Source: JAVDCA01 sp035293985 (GTDB lineage: Bacteria > Pseudomonadota > Alphaproteobacteria > Rhizobiales > Xanthobacteraceae). From it: a stretch of 64,000 nucleotides of DNA. The notes under the pieces are model-generated. The model did not search any database and had not been told where the DNA came from. It worked only from the letters and a program-made list of their open reading frames with translations. Shown one piece after another: positions 1 through 8,628 of the stretch; position 1 is the stretch's first letter; every line of letters starts with the position of its first letter. The stretch is from the NCBI GenBank assembly GCA_035293985.1, contig DATGLS010000012.1, positions 62,001 through 126,000 of the forward strand. The letters run 5' to 3'. Position numbers and translations under genes: made by a program.

Positions 1-2
1 TC

Positions 3-788
3 TTCAACGTCGCCTATGAGGCGTGGTCGGACGGCAAGAGCCCGGGGCTCGGACCGATGGGCAACCCGTTGCCGAGCGGCACCTTCGATACCAACGCGCT
101 GTCCTGGGGCAACTACGGGCCGGTCCGCGGCATCGAGCGGCTGCTCAAGGTGCTCGACCGGGTCAAGCTCAAGGCGAGCGTGATGGTGAGCGGCGTGCTC
201 GCCGAGCGCACCCCGGACACGGTGCGGGCGATCGCGGCGGGCGGCCACGAGATCGTCGCACACGCCTACGCGCAGGACATCGTCCCGGCCGCCCTCGCGC
301 CCGAGGCGGTCGAGGCCGATATCATCAAGACCACCACGGTGCTCGGCGCGATCTCCGGCACGCAGCCGACCGGCTGGATCAGCCCGCGCGGCACGCCCGC
401 GCGCGAAAGCGCGAGCGCGCTGGTGCGAGCCGGCTACAAGTGGCACGGCGACGTGTTCGACGACGACCGCCCCTATGTGCAGCAGCTCGACGATGGCCGC
501 ATCGTCGCGATCCCGCTCACCATGGAGATCAACGATCTGCCGCACGCCATGCGGTTCGGCCGCTCGCCGCGCCAGTTCGTCGAGGAGTTCGACAACCTGC
601 TCGGCCACGTGCTCGCGGTCGAGGACGAGGCGCTGATGATCGACGTGACCGCGCACGCCCACTGCTACGGCCGCCCGTCCGGCGCCTGGGCATTCGAGTC
701 GATCGCCCGCAAGGTGATGTGGCGCGACGACGTGTGGGTCGGCACCCGCGGCGAGATCGCGGCCCACGTGCTCGGCGCAGTGAAGTGA
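3..788 (+). CDS. Polysaccharide deacetylase family protein (5' end missing)
   Basis: The frame is open from the window edge to the TGA at 786-788, so the N-terminus is missing; an ATG at 57 lies in frame but the reading continues upstream of it. The protein shows the NodB-type deacetylase pattern: SVMVSG strand, GHEIVAHAY metal-site segment, and WISPRG segment in the usual order. Family members remove N- or O-acyl groups from carbohydrates or act on related amides, using a divalent metal. The second histidine of the usual HxxxH metal motif is not obvious, so the substrate cannot be named. It is followed by a 190-bp gap and then a ring-fission-product hydrolase gene, but no operon link is evident. 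Confidence 0.75.
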   Translation, partial: FNVAYEAWSDGKSPGLGPMGNPLPSGTFDTNALSWGNYGPVRGIERLLKVLDRVKLKASVMVSGVLAERTPDTVRAIAAGGHEIVAHAYAQDIVPAALAPEAVEADIIKTTTVLGAISGTQPTGWISPRGTPARESASALVRAGYKWHGDVFDDDRPYVQQLDDGRIVAIPLTMEINDLPHAMRFGRSPRQFVEEFDNLLGHVLAVEDEALMIDVTAHAHCYGRPSGAWAFESIARKVMWRDDVWVGTRGEIAAHVLGAVK

Positions 789-801
789 GGCAGGCGGTCG
801 C

Positions 802-900
802 GTGTAGGGTGGGCAAAATCGCGTGTGAAGATCTGCATCGGGCTTGCAGGCGATTTTCCCCACGCGGTACAAGCGCCCCGATCCGCGTGGGCATTGCGCC
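802..900. repeat. Intergenic repeat, TAGGGTGGGCAAA type
   Basis: The stretch begins with TAGGGTGGGCAAA and continues through CCCCACGCGG and ATCCGCGTGGGCAT, arranged as an imperfect inverted repeat. A diverged partial copy in the other orientation lies at 57434-57480 (GTGCCCACGCGGATG ... TTGTCCACCCT). Similar GGGTGGGCAAAG elements are common between genes in Bradyrhizobium-like genomes (from memory, not searched). No gene is supported here. Confidence 0.5.
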
Positions 901-977
901 TGATCCGCTTGAGCTCGGCGACAGTCCGAGGTTCGCAATGCCCGCTCTACGGCTTCCGATTTCAATCGAGGACAATC

Positions 978-1853
978 ATGAAAATCGTCGCGTTCGAAAT
1001 TTCGGGCAGCCCGCGCCTCGGCGTGGTCGAGAGCGACCAAGTCATCGACCTGCAGGCGGCCGATCCCAAGTTGCCGAGCGAGCTCGGCGCGCTGCTGGCT
1101 GCGACCAACGGCGACCTTTCCGCGGTGAAGGATGTTGTGAAGCGCGCGCCCGCCGCCGCGCACCGGCCGCTCAATGGCATCAAGTTCGCCCTGCCGGTCG
1201 GTCGCCCCGGCAAGATCATCTGCCTCGGGCTGAACTATCTCGATCACGTCAAGGAAGGCCCCAACCGCGACAACATCCCGAAATTCCCCACCATCTTCAT
1301 GCGCTGCCTCACCTCCATGGTGCCGCACGAGAGCGCGATCATCCGCCCGAAGGCGTCGGAGACCCTCGACTACGAGGCGGAGCTGATGCTGATCGTCGGC
1401 AAGCGCGCCAAGCACCTCACGATGGACAACGCGACGTCGTGCATCGCCGGCTGGTCATGCTCGAACGAGGGCTCGGTGCGCGAATTCCAGCGCAAGACCA
1501 CCCAATGGGACATGGGCAAGAACTTCGACCGTACCGGCGGCTTCGGCCCCTGGATGGTCACGGCCGACGCGCTGCCGGAGGCCGGCAAGGGTCTCAAGAT
1601 CGAGAGCCGGCTCAACGGCAAGGTCATGCAGTCGGACAACACCGAGAACATGATGTTCCCGGTGCGGGAGATGCTGGTGTTCATCACGCAAGGGATGACG
1701 CTCGAGCCGGGCGACATCATCTTCACCGGCACGCCGTCGGGCGTCGGCCATGCGCGCAAGCCCAATCCGATCTGGATGAAGAACGGCGACACGTGCGAGA
1801 TCGAGATCGAGGGCATCGGCGTCCTGCGCAATCCGATCGAAGATGAGAAATAG
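978..1853 (+). CDS. Fumarylacetoacetate hydrolase (FAH) family protein
   Basis: The 291-residue protein has the FAH fold signature. Metal ligands are expected in DYEAEL (Glu133, Glu135), followed by an NEGSVREFQ segment that replaces the common NDVSARD, and QWDMGKNFD further on. Family members hydrolyse or decarboxylate C-C bonds of diketo acids at the end of aromatic degradation pathways, such as fumarylpyruvate, or hydrate 2-oxopentenoates. The start at 978 is preceded by GAGGA at 968-972; an in-frame upstream extension from 825 crosses repeat DNA and is not believed. Its stop lies close to the next gene, a Bug solute-binding protein, suggesting co-transcription. Gentisate dioxygenase is encoded 11 kb away; a pathway link is only inferred. 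Confidence 0.85.
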   Translation: MKIVAFEISGSPRLGVVESDQVIDLQAADPKLPSELGALLAATNGDLSAVKDVVKRAPAAAHRPLNGIKFALPVGRPGKIICLGLNYLDHVKEGPNRDNIPKFPTIFMRCLTSMVPHESAIIRPKASETLDYEAELMLIVGKRAKHLTMDNATSCIAGWSCSNEGSVREFQRKTTQWDMGKNFDRTGGFGPWMVTADALPEAGKGLKIESRLNGKVMQSDNTENMMFPVREMLVFITQGMTLEPGDIIFTGTPSGVGHARKPNPIWMKNGDTCEIEIEGIGVLRNPIEDEK

Positions 1854-1893
1854 CAACCTCAAGAAAGCAAATCGCGCCGGGAGGGGGCCTTCG

Positions 1894-2865
1894 ATGACGT
1901 TGATGCGAACGCTGCTCGCTGCGGCAGCTCTTGCGCTCGCCGTGCCGGCAGGCGCGCTTGCGCAGGACTGGCCGACCCGGCCGATCCACGTCATCGTCGG
2001 CGCCGGTCCGGGCGGCGGCACCGACATCATCACCCGCATCATCGCGCCGCCGCTCGGCGACCTGCTCGGCCAGCCGATCGTGGTCGAGAACAAGCAGGGC
2101 GCCGGCAACATCATCGCGGCCGAGACGGTCGTGAACGCGCCGCACGACGGCTACACCGCCTACATGATGAACAATGCGCATGGCGTCTCGGCCGCCATGT
2201 ACAAACATCTGCCGTTCGATTCCGTGAAGGACTTCGCCTTCGTGTCGCTCACCGGCACCGCCGGATTGGTGCTGGTGGTGCGGCCGGACTTCCCGGCTAA
2301 GAGCGTCGCCGAGCTGATCGCGCTCGCCAAGCGCGAGCCCGGCAAGCTCAATTTCGCCAGCGTCGGCATCGGCACCACCCAGCATTTTTCCGGCGAGCTG
2401 TTTCGCCAGCTCGCCGACATCGACGTGAGGCACATCCCCTATCGCGGCACGCCCGCGGTGCTGACCGGCTTGCTCGCCGGCCAGGTCGACTTCACATTCG
2501 AGCTGGTGCAGCCGGTGCTCGGGCAAGTGCGCGCCGGCACGCTCAAGGCGCTCGCCGTGACCTCGCCGACCCGCTACCCGGCGCTACCCGACCTGCCCAC
2601 CGTCGCCCAGTCCGGTCTGTCGAGCTTCCAGGTGATGAGCTGGTATGGGCTTTCCTTCGCGGCCGGGACCCCCCAGCCGATCATCGACAAGATGAACAAG
2701 GCGTTGCACGAGGTGCTGGCGCGCAAGGACATCCAGGAGGCGCTCCTCAAGGTCGGCGCCTCGGCCAGAAGCTCGACGCCCGACGAGATGCGGGCGCATG
2801 TCATCAGCGAGATCGCCAAATGGAGCGCCGTGCGCGAGAAGGCCGGCATCCCACAGCAGGAGTAA
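1894..2865 (+). CDS. Bug/TctC family tripartite tricarboxylate transporter substrate-binding protein
   Basis: This is a secreted solute-binding protein of about 323 residues. A signal peptide (MTLMRTLLAAAALALAVPAG, cleaved after ALAQ) precedes the typical Bug sequence WPTRPIHVIVGAGPGGGTD. Bug proteins bind carboxylates or aromatic acids in the periplasm and hand them to TctAB permeases, but no tctA or tctB gene lies nearby. The start at 1894 is chosen because GGGAGGGGG sits at 1879-1887; an earlier in-frame ATG at 1843 would overlap the FAH gene and would put 17 charged residues before the signal peptide. The pairing with an FAH-type hydrolase suggests uptake and breakdown of one organic acid. 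Confidence 0.85.
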   Translation: MTLMRTLLAAAALALAVPAGALAQDWPTRPIHVIVGAGPGGGTDIITRIIAPPLGDLLGQPIVVENKQGAGNIIAAETVVNAPHDGYTAYMMNNAHGVSAAMYKHLPFDSVKDFAFVSLTGTAGLVLVVRPDFPAKSVAELIALAKREPGKLNFASVGIGTTQHFSGELFRQLADIDVRHIPYRGTPAVLTGLLAGQVDFTFELVQPVLGQVRAGTLKALAVTSPTRYPALPDLPTVAQSGLSSFQVMSWYGLSFAAGTPQPIIDKMNKALHEVLARKDIQEALLKVGASARSSTPDEMRAHVISEIAKWSAVREKAGIPQQE

Positions 2866-2901
2866 CGGCGCTCGCAACTGGCAGTCTACTCTGCTAGTTG
2901 T

Positions 2902-2993
2902 CGTCATGCCCGCGCTTGTCGCGGGCATCCACGTCTTATGGGATCAAAGCAAAGAAAGACGTGGATGGCCGGGACGAGCCCGGCCGTGACGAT
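2902..2993. repeat. Palindromic intergenic repeat, GTCATGCCCGCGCTTGTCGC type (copy 1)
   Basis: Two arms, 2902-2937 and 2955-2993, form an inverted repeat around CATGCCCG...GGCATCCACGTCTT and AAGACGTGGATG...GACGA. A second copy lies at 51888-51980 between phnL and phnK. This is the well-known rhizobial intergenic element whose translation reads like PALVAGIHV. It fills the gap between the Bug gene and the FMN reductase and creates a false upstream extension of the latter. Confidence 0.85.
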
Positions 2994-3015
2994 GGAAAAA
3001 CCTTGGGGCTTGGGC

Positions 3016-3585
3016 ATGACCGAACCAATGAAAATCCTCACCATCTGCGGCTCGCTGCGCAAAGGCTCGTACAATGCGGCGCTTGCCCGCATGGCGCCGA
3101 AGCTCGCGCCCGCGGGCATGACGTTCAGCGATGCGCCATCGTTTGCGCAGATGCCGATCTACAATCACGACGACCAGGAGGCGAGCGGCTTTCCGCCGAC
3201 CGTGACGGCTTGGGCGGACGCGATCCGTGCCGCCGACGGGCTGCTGATCGTCACGCCCGAATACAACTGGTCGATCCCGGGCGGGCTGAAGAACGCTATC
3301 GACTGGGCCTCGCGCCTCAAGAACCAGCCGTTCGCCGGCAAGCCGGCCGCGGTGCAGTCGGCGGCGGGCGGGCTGCTCGGCGGTGCGCGTGCGCAGTATC
3401 AGCTGCGCCAGTCGCTAACCTCGGTCGACGTGCTGTGGTTCGGCCGGCCCGAGGTGATCGTGAGCTTCGCGCCGCAGAAGTTCGATGCCGCGACGCTCGA
3501 GCTCAAGGACCAGGGCGCCATCGACATGGTCAAGGCGCAGCTCGCCGGCTTCGAGAAGTTCATCCGCATGGTGAAGGGGAAGTAG
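3016..3585 (+). CDS. NADPH-dependent FMN reductase (ChrR-like)
   Basis: The 189-residue flavodoxin-fold protein has GSLRKGSYN (residues 12-20) for the FMN phosphate and the family signature PEYNWSIPGGLKNAIDW (81-97). Members reduce FMN, quinones, azo dyes or chromate with NAD(P)H in the cytoplasm. The start at 3016 is preferred because the frame upstream (from 2938) is translated intergenic repeat; a second possible start is Met5 at 3028. The gene stands alone between the repeat and the patatin gene, and no regulatory site is visible. Confidence 0.85.
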   Translation: MTEPMKILTICGSLRKGSYNAALARMAPKLAPAGMTFSDAPSFAQMPIYNHDDQEASGFPPTVTAWADAIRAADGLLIVTPEYNWSIPGGLKNAIDWASRLKNQPFAGKPAAVQSAAGGLLGGARAQYQLRQSLTSVDVLWFGRPEVIVSFAPQKFDAATLELKDQGAIDMVKAQLAGFEKFIRMVKGK

Positions 3586-3721
3586 CGGCTGCCGCGCGCG
3601 CGGTCGTGTCGGCCAACGCGACGCGTCCGGGCGAGGCCCGCACCATCTTGCAAGCAATAATTGCGTGCGCGGAAATGCGCTGATAGATTGAGGCCTCGCG
3701 CCACGACGGGGAGGCCGCCGC

Positions 3722-5569
3722 ATGTCCGATCGCGCGTACGCCGACGCGGATTTCGCCCATCCCGAGGTCGCCTGCGATCTGGTCATGAAAGGCGGCATCA
3801 CGAGCGGCGCCGTCTATCCGCTCGCGCTGGTCGAGCTCGCCAAGAAATATCGCTTCGCCAACATCGGCGGGACGTCCGCCGGCGCGATCGCGGCGGGCGC
3901 GGCGGCCGCCGCCGAATACGGACGTTATGCGGCAGGCGCCGGCTTTCCGCGGCTCGCACAAGTGCCAAGCGAGCTCGGGCCGATCCTGTTCAAGCTTTTT
4001 CAGCCGAGCCGGTCGGTCGCGCCATTGTTCGCGATCCTCGTTGCCGCCATGAAGGCGAAGAGCGCTTTGGGCAAGGTCGTCAGCGTGGTCGGGGCGGCGA
4101 TCTGGGCTTTCCTGCTCTGGGCCGTCATCGCACTCGGGCTGGCCGTCGCGATCGCCTTCCTGCTGTGGGACTTCGGGCAGATCAGCATCGGCGCCGCCAT
4201 TTTCCTTTTTCTTCTGCTGTTGCTCATCGGCTTGCTGATCGCGGTGCTGGTGCCGCTCGGCCGGATGGTGGGGACCGGCCTGGCGAAGAACCACTACGGT
4301 CTATGCCCGGGCATCCGTCAGCCCGGCTACCGCAATCCCGCGCTTACCGACTGGCTCGCCGACACGATCGACGCCTTGGCCGGGCGCGACCCGGCGCGCT
4401 CGGACCCGCTGACCTTCGGCGACCTGCTCAAGCCGGCCGGCGGTCCGCTCGGCCGGCCGCCGATCGCGCTGCGCATGATGACCACCAATCTGATGATGAG
4501 CCGGCCATACACGCTGCCGCTGGCCACGCGAATCTACAAGTTCAGGAAGTCCGAATTCCAACGGCTGTTCCCGCCCCGGATCATGCGCTACCTGCTGCGC
4601 GTCTGTAAGCCGTTCACGCCGGAGGGAGGCCAGGGGGACGAGGGGGGTCCAGGGGGCGAAGGGGATCAAGCGTGCAAGGACGGCGAATTCTATGAGTTTC
4701 CGTCCGCGGATGATCTTCCCGTGGTCGTTGCGGCGCGCATGAGCCTCAGCTTTCCGATCCTGATCTGCGCCGTGCCGCTCTATGCCGAAGATTGGACGAT
4801 GAAAGGGGACTACGCCAAGCCGCTCCGGCTTTGCCTGTTCAGCGATGGCGGTCTGTCGAGCAATTTCCCCATCCAGTTCTTCGACGGCCTGCTGCCGAAC
4901 TCGCCAACGTTCGGGATTTCGCTCGGTCAATACGACGTGCGGCGCGATCGCAATGCCAAGCACGGGGACCCGGACAACGCGTGCATCAATCGCGTCTGGA
5001 TGCCGAAGCCGACGGAGGCCAACAGCGGCTGGCTGCTGCCGATCGAGCCGTTCAGCGGCATCGTCGAGTTCTTCTCCCGTCTCATCGATGCCGCCAAGGA
5101 CTGGCAGGACAACATGCAAGCCACCATCGCCGGCACGCGCGAGCGGATCGTGAGCGTCTTCCTCAAGCCCGACGAGGGCGGCCTCAATATCGACATGCCG
5201 CCGGAGCTGGTGACACGCCTCGCCGAATATGGCGCGTGCGCCGGCGACAAGCTGCGCGACGAGTTCGATCTCGACGAGCACCGTTGGCGGCGCTTTCTCG
5301 TCACCATGGATCGGCTCGAGCATTCGCTCGCGGAGATCCTTGCCTCCTACAAGGGCATGCCGGATGGCCCTGAGTCCTTCGCCAAGTTCCTCGAGCGCTA
5401 TCCCGAGGACGCGAAGAGCTACCGGCGCGCGCTCAAATACCTCGACGAGCTGCGGTCGCGCGCCTCGTCGCTCGCCGATCTCGCGACGGCATGGTCGGGG
5501 CAACCGCAGATTCCCGACGCGGACCTGCCGCATCCGAAGACCGATATGCGGATCACGCCCAAGATGTGA
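3722..5569 (+). CDS. Patatin-like phospholipase family protein with membrane-spanning insertion
   Basis: The 615-residue protein carries the patatin Ser-Asp dyad: nucleophile elbow GTSAG with Ser52, and SDGGLSSNF with Asp375. The oxyanion-hole segment near residue 24 reads KGGITSG, close to the usual GGG.RG pattern. Between them lie two very hydrophobic segments (about residues 120-185), and a Gly/Glu-rich linker (about 299-316) precedes the second half. The family hydrolyses acyl esters of lipids. The insertion suggests the enzyme is bound to the inner membrane. GGGGAGG sits just before the start at 3722. It converges on the cyclase gene, 14 bp apart. Substrate unknown. Confidence 0.8.
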   Translation: MSDRAYADADFAHPEVACDLVMKGGITSGAVYPLALVELAKKYRFANIGGTSAGAIAAGAAAAAEYGRYAAGAGFPRLAQVPSELGPILFKLFQPSRSVAPLFAILVAAMKAKSALGKVVSVVGAAIWAFLLWAVIALGLAVAIAFLLWDFGQISIGAAIFLFLLLLLIGLLIAVLVPLGRMVGTGLAKNHYGLCPGIRQPGYRNPALTDWLADTIDALAGRDPARSDPLTFGDLLKPAGGPLGRPPIALRMMTTNLMMSRPYTLPLATRIYKFRKSEFQRLFPPRIMRYLLRVCKPFTPEGGQGDEGGPGGEGDQACKDGEFYEFPSADDLPVVVAARMSLSFPILICAVPLYAEDWTMKGDYAKPLRLCLFSDGGLSSNFPIQFFDGLLPNSPTFGISLGQYDVRRDRNAKHGDPDNACINRVWMPKPTEANSGWLLPIEPFSGIVEFFSRLIDAAKDWQDNMQATIAGTRERIVSVFLKPDEGGLNIDMPPELVTRLAEYGACAGDKLRDEFDLDEHRWRRFLVTMDRLEHSLAEILASYKGMPDGPESFAKFLERYPEDAKSYRRALKYLDELRSRASSLADLATAWSGQPQIPDADLPHPKTDMRITPKM

Positions 5570-5583
5570 GAACCGCCGCGCGA

Positions 5584-6714
5584 CTACTCGATCCGCTGCA
5601 GCACGATCGACAGCTCGTGGTGCCCGCTCGTGTTGTCCGAATCCTGCCGGCCCCACATCGAGCCGTCGGGCAGCAGCAGAAACGTGTAGCTCGACCGTTC
5701 CCAGGTGAAGTGCAGCCCCTTTTCGTTGACGCTCGCGGCGAACGGCACGAAGCGGGCGGAATTCTGCGTCTTCTCGTTGGTCACCTGCGGCACGCCATGC
5801 GCGTAGATGCCGACCGCGGTGCCGTCCTCCTCGACGCGCTCGACCACCAGGATGGCCTGGCGGCCGCGATCGTTCCAGCGCTTGTCGCCGCCCCAGGCAC
5901 CGAGATAGCCCGCATAGGCCGCCGGGACCGCGGAGGCCGGCATCAGGACCGGCACGCGCGGCGGCAGCGGGATTGACTGGTTCTTCGCCAAGGTTCGCAG
6001 CTTTGCCAGGTCGAAGCGAGACGCGGGGCCAACCGACGCGAGCTGCGGCGGGGCCGCATCCGCCGACGCGGGCGCGCGTTCGCCGCGCAACTGCACGGCC
6101 GCGAACGCGGCGGCCACACAGGCTGCAGCACCGACCGCGGCGCCCGCGAGCATGCGGCCACGGCGCGGGCGTGCAGTCTTCTTCGCCGGCGGCGCCTCGG
6201 CTTCGGGCTGCGCGATCACATAGGCGTGGATCGGGTTGGGCAGGTTCTTCACCTGCTGCTCGCCGATGTCGATGAACGTCGCCTCGATCTTTCCGGCGAC
6301 CTGCTCGCGCACGGTCTGCGACACGCAGATCGCGCCGGCCGGCGAAAGGCTTTCGAGCCGCGCCGTGATGTTGACCCCGTCGCCGAACAGCTCGCCGTCG
6401 CGGTCCATGATGTCGGCGAGCGACACGCCGATGCGGATGCGCATGTGCCGCTCCGGCGGAAAGGCGGCGTTGCTCGCCCGCGCAGCCGCCTGCACGTCGA
6501 GGGCGCAGCGCACCGCATCGACCGAGCTCGCAAATTCGGCGAGCACCGCGTCGCCGACCATGTTGACGATGCGGCCGCCGTGGCGGGCGGCGGCCTCCTC
6601 GAATATGGTGCGATAGGCGGCGAGGCGGCGCACGGTCTCTTCTTCGGCGTCGGCCACGAGCCGGCTGTATTTGACGATATCGGCGGCAAGAAGCGCTGAA
6701 ATCTTGCGTTTCAT
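5584..6714 (-). CDS. Class III adenylate/guanylate cyclase, membrane-anchored
   Basis: The N-terminal 165 residues form a class III cyclase domain. Metal-binding Asp12 (LAADIVKYSRLV) and Asp55 (NMVGDAVLAEF) are present, as are Asn115 and Arg119 of the transition-state motif in VNITARLES. A basic stretch (KKTARPRRGR) and one membrane helix (about 187-209) lead to a C-terminal domain of about 165 residues that I do not recognise. The reaction is ATP to cAMP (or GTP to cGMP). Met at 6714 begins the domain; an in-frame Met at 6804 would add 30 residues without recognisable content. The Crp/Fnr regulator gene lies just upstream on the same strand, 237 bp away, suggesting that this cyclase supplies its ligand. 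Confidence 0.82.
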   Translation of the reverse strand: MKRKISALLAADIVKYSRLVADAEEETVRRLAAYRTIFEEAAARHGGRIVNMVGDAVLAEFASSVDAVRCALDVQAAARASNAAFPPERHMRIRIGVSLADIMDRDGELFGDGVNITARLESLSPAGAICVSQTVREQVAGKIEATFIDIGEQQVKNLPNPIHAYVIAQPEAEAPPAKKTARPRRGRMLAGAAVGAAACVAAAFAAVQLRGERAPASADAAPPQLASVGPASRFDLAKLRTLAKNQSIPLPPRVPVLMPASAVPAAYAGYLGAWGGDKRWNDRGRQAILVVERVEEDGTAVGIYAHGVPQVTNEKTQNSARFVPFAASVNEKGLHFTWERSSYTFLLLPDGSMWGRQDSDNTSGHHELSIVLQRIE

Positions 6715-6951
6715 GGTCGCTGGTCGGCCGCTCTCAGAAACGGGGCTCGGCAAGCCGCCCGAACTCCCACTGGATATTTCTACAGCGGTGCGCAGGCTGT
6801 CCATAGCATGATCCCGAGAGCCCGATACTAGCGGTCGGAAAAGATTATGCCAAACATGATGTTAAGGCGTGATGGCGAGATTACGATCTAAGCGCCACGA
6901 CATACCGCCACAATGTCACAATCCCCGGTTCGGCTGGCCGACCTTCACGGG

Positions 6952-7617
6952 TCAGGCGTCGGCCGCGCGCTCCAGCTCCTCCCTGCGCTCGAGGCAGTAG
7001 TAGCCGGCGAGCCGGCTGATCAGCTTTGCGTCCATCCAGTCCTGCAGGATGCGGCTGAGATTTTCGCGGGCGATGCCTGCCATCGCGGCGAGGTCGCCCT
7101 GGCTCACCTTCTGGCGGATGAGGATGCGGCCGGCGCCGACGTCCTTGCCGAACGCCGCCGCGAGGCTGAGCAGCGCCCGGGCGGCGCGCGCCTTGATCGA
7201 CAGCGAGCTCATGGCGAGCGTCGCGCTGTTGTCGCGCAGGCGGCGCGCCAGCAGATCGGCGATGTGGCGGTAGATTTCGGGGCGCGCGGCCGCGAAGGCT
7301 TCGAACTTGGTGCGGCTGATGAAATAGAGCCTCGTGCGCTTGATCGCAGTCACCGTGGCCGAGCGCGGCGAGCCGTCGACGAGCGACAGCTCGCCGATGA
7401 AGCCGCCGGCGCCGAGGATCGCGAGAATGCGCTCGCGCCGCGACGGCAGCTCGACCGAGACTTTCATGAGCCCATCGATCACGTGATAGCAGCCGTCGCA
7501 CGCGTCGCCATTGCGAAACAGCGTCTGGTCGGGCGCAAGCTCGACCGTGCTCGCCTGGGCGATCAGCCCCTCGGCGAGCGCCGGTGGCAGGACGGAAAAC
7601 AGGGTGTCGCGGGCCAT
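6952..7617 (-). CDS. Crp/Fnr family transcriptional regulator with CRP-type cAMP and DNA contacts
   Basis: The 221-residue protein has an N-terminal cyclic-nucleotide-binding domain and a C-terminal winged helix. The phosphate-binding cassette FIGELSLVDGSPRSATV keeps the glutamate, arginine and serine that bind cAMP in CRP (Glu76, Arg85, Ser86). The recognition helix ARENLSRIL keeps Arg184, Glu185 and Arg189, equivalent to the CRP residues that read TGTGA. No FNR-type cysteine cluster is present. Start at 7617 is chosen over a further-upstream non-ATG start. It lies upstream of a cyclase gene on the same strand and near two TGTGA-N6-TCACA-like sites, so direct cAMP control of the neighbouring exported-protein genes is inferred. 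Confidence 0.85.
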   Translation of the reverse strand: MARDTLFSVLPPALAEGLIAQASTVELAPDQTLFRNGDACDGCYHVIDGLMKVSVELPSRRERILAILGAGGFIGELSLVDGSPRSATVTAIKRTRLYFISRTKFEAFAAARPEIYRHIADLLARRLRDNSATLAMSSLSIKARAARALLSLAAAFGKDVGAGRILIRQKVSQGDLAAMAGIARENLSRILQDWMDAKLISRLAGYYCLERREELERAADA

Positions 7618-7755
7618 CTCGTCGGTCCCCGGGCGATTCGCTTGCCCACCTGTCTGGCGGATGATGCGCAAGCGCGGGTCAAAAAGACAGACCCCGGCGG
7701 GATGCCCCGCCGGGGCCTTGGTTCGGTGCCGGGCGGCTTGCCGCGTGCGGTTTCG

Positions 7756-8301
7756 TCACTGCGGGCCGGGCTGACCGGGATGCATCGGCAGGGCGTTGGG
7801 CATATTCGGTGCGCCGTTCGGCGTCGCGATCGCCTGCTCCTGCGTGCACACGTCGGCGAACGCGACCGCGCCGTTCGGCAGATACTGCTTCACGAGGCAG
7901 TTCGGCTGCTGCGCGACCGGCTGTTGGACCGGTGCCGCCATCGCAGCCGCAGTGGTCGCCACCGCACCGACACCTGGCCCGCCGATGATCGGACGGGGGT
8001 GCGGATAGCACCAGCCGAAGCGCCAGCAGTTGCCGAAGCGCGGGTACCACCAGCGATAGCCGTAGCCAAAGCGATAGCCGCCGAAGCCCCAGTGGTAGCG
8101 CCCGTAGCCCCAGTGACCGAAGCGATACGGGAAGTGGTGATAGGAGCCGCCGAAGTGGTAGCCGTAGTGGCCGTGCAAGCCACCGCGCAAGCCACCACCG
8201 AAATGGCCCCAGGCGGACGCATTGGTGGGCGTCAGGGCCGAGACCGCGATGGCGGCGGTCGCCACGATGGCGAAGAGGGACGTGCGGGACAAGCGGGACA
8301 T
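7756..8301 (-). CDS. Exported Gly/Tyr/His-rich protein of unknown function
   Basis: The 181-residue protein begins with a signal peptide (MSRLSRTSLFAIVATAAIAV..., cleavage near NASA-WG). The next 70 residues are very rich in glycine, tyrosine, histidine and phenylalanine (GHYGYHFGGSYHH and similar). The C-terminal part has three scattered cysteines and a proline/glutamine tail. AAGGAG lies 7 nt before the Met at 8301, so that start is preferred over Met at 8307. Proteins of this composition are common in Bradyrhizobium-like bacteria and have no assigned role. The leader carries a hexamer repeat, and a CRP-like palindrome lies about 200 bp upstream. Confidence 0.65.
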   Translation of the reverse strand: MSRLSRTSLFAIVATAAIAVSALTPTNASAWGHFGGGLRGGLHGHYGYHFGGSYHHFPYRFGHWGYGRYHWGFGGYRFGYGYRWWYPRFGNCWRFGWCYPHPRPIIGGPGVGAVATTAAAMAAPVQQPVAQQPNCLVKQYLPNGAVAFADVCTQEQAIATPNGAPNMPNALPMHPGQPGPQ

Positions 8302-8322
8302 GGTCATTCTCCTTCGAGATTG

Positions 8323-8388
8323 GGTTCAGGTTGAGGTTGAAGTTGAGATTGAAGTTGAGGATGAGATTGAAGTTGAAGTTCAGGTTCA
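8323..8388. repeat. Tandem hexamer repeat in the leader of the Gly/Tyr/His-rich protein gene
   Basis: Eleven consecutive hexamers of the form RRTTGA/RRTTCA (GGTTGA, AGTTGA, GATTGA and variants) run from 8323 to 8388. On the minus strand, which is the sense strand of the gene starting at 8301, this reads as TSAAYY units almost devoid of G, ending 22 nt before the start codon. The rest of 8302-8628 holds no convincing gene; it contains the palindrome at 8498-8513. Confidence 0.8.
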
Positions 8389-8497
8389 GTGTTCGGGTCC
8401 GGGATCAGCTTTCGGGTTTCTTTACCCAACCGTTCGTCGGGGGCAGGCGGCGATGCGTTCGTCGATCGGCGCGTTCGGGCGCGACATTCGCCCGTTC

Positions 8498-8513
8498 TGT
8501 GATGCCCATCACG
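8498..8513. promoter_or_regulatory. CRP-like palindrome TGTGATGCCCATCACG
   Basis: The site matches TGTGA-N6-TCACA except for the last base, and its core GTGATG-CC-CATCAC is a perfect inverted repeat. It lies about 197 bp upstream of the start of the Gly/Tyr/His-rich protein gene. The decamer GCGACATTCG lies 7 bp to its left (8481-8490). A regulator with CRP-type recognition residues is encoded at 6952-7617. Occupancy is inferred, not shown. Confidence 0.5.
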
Positions 8514-8628
8514 AGACGACCGAAGGGGTGGCGTGATCGGAACGAGGTGTGCGGGGCATGCGCAAAAGAAAATCGCGGCCGCGAGGCAGCCGCGATTGGT
8601 CTTCGTGCGGATTTGATCGCGCGCGCCG

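Noticed and set aside
8323..8388. CRISPR-like array
   Set aside because: The units are contiguous six-base repeats without spacers, so this is a microsatellite.
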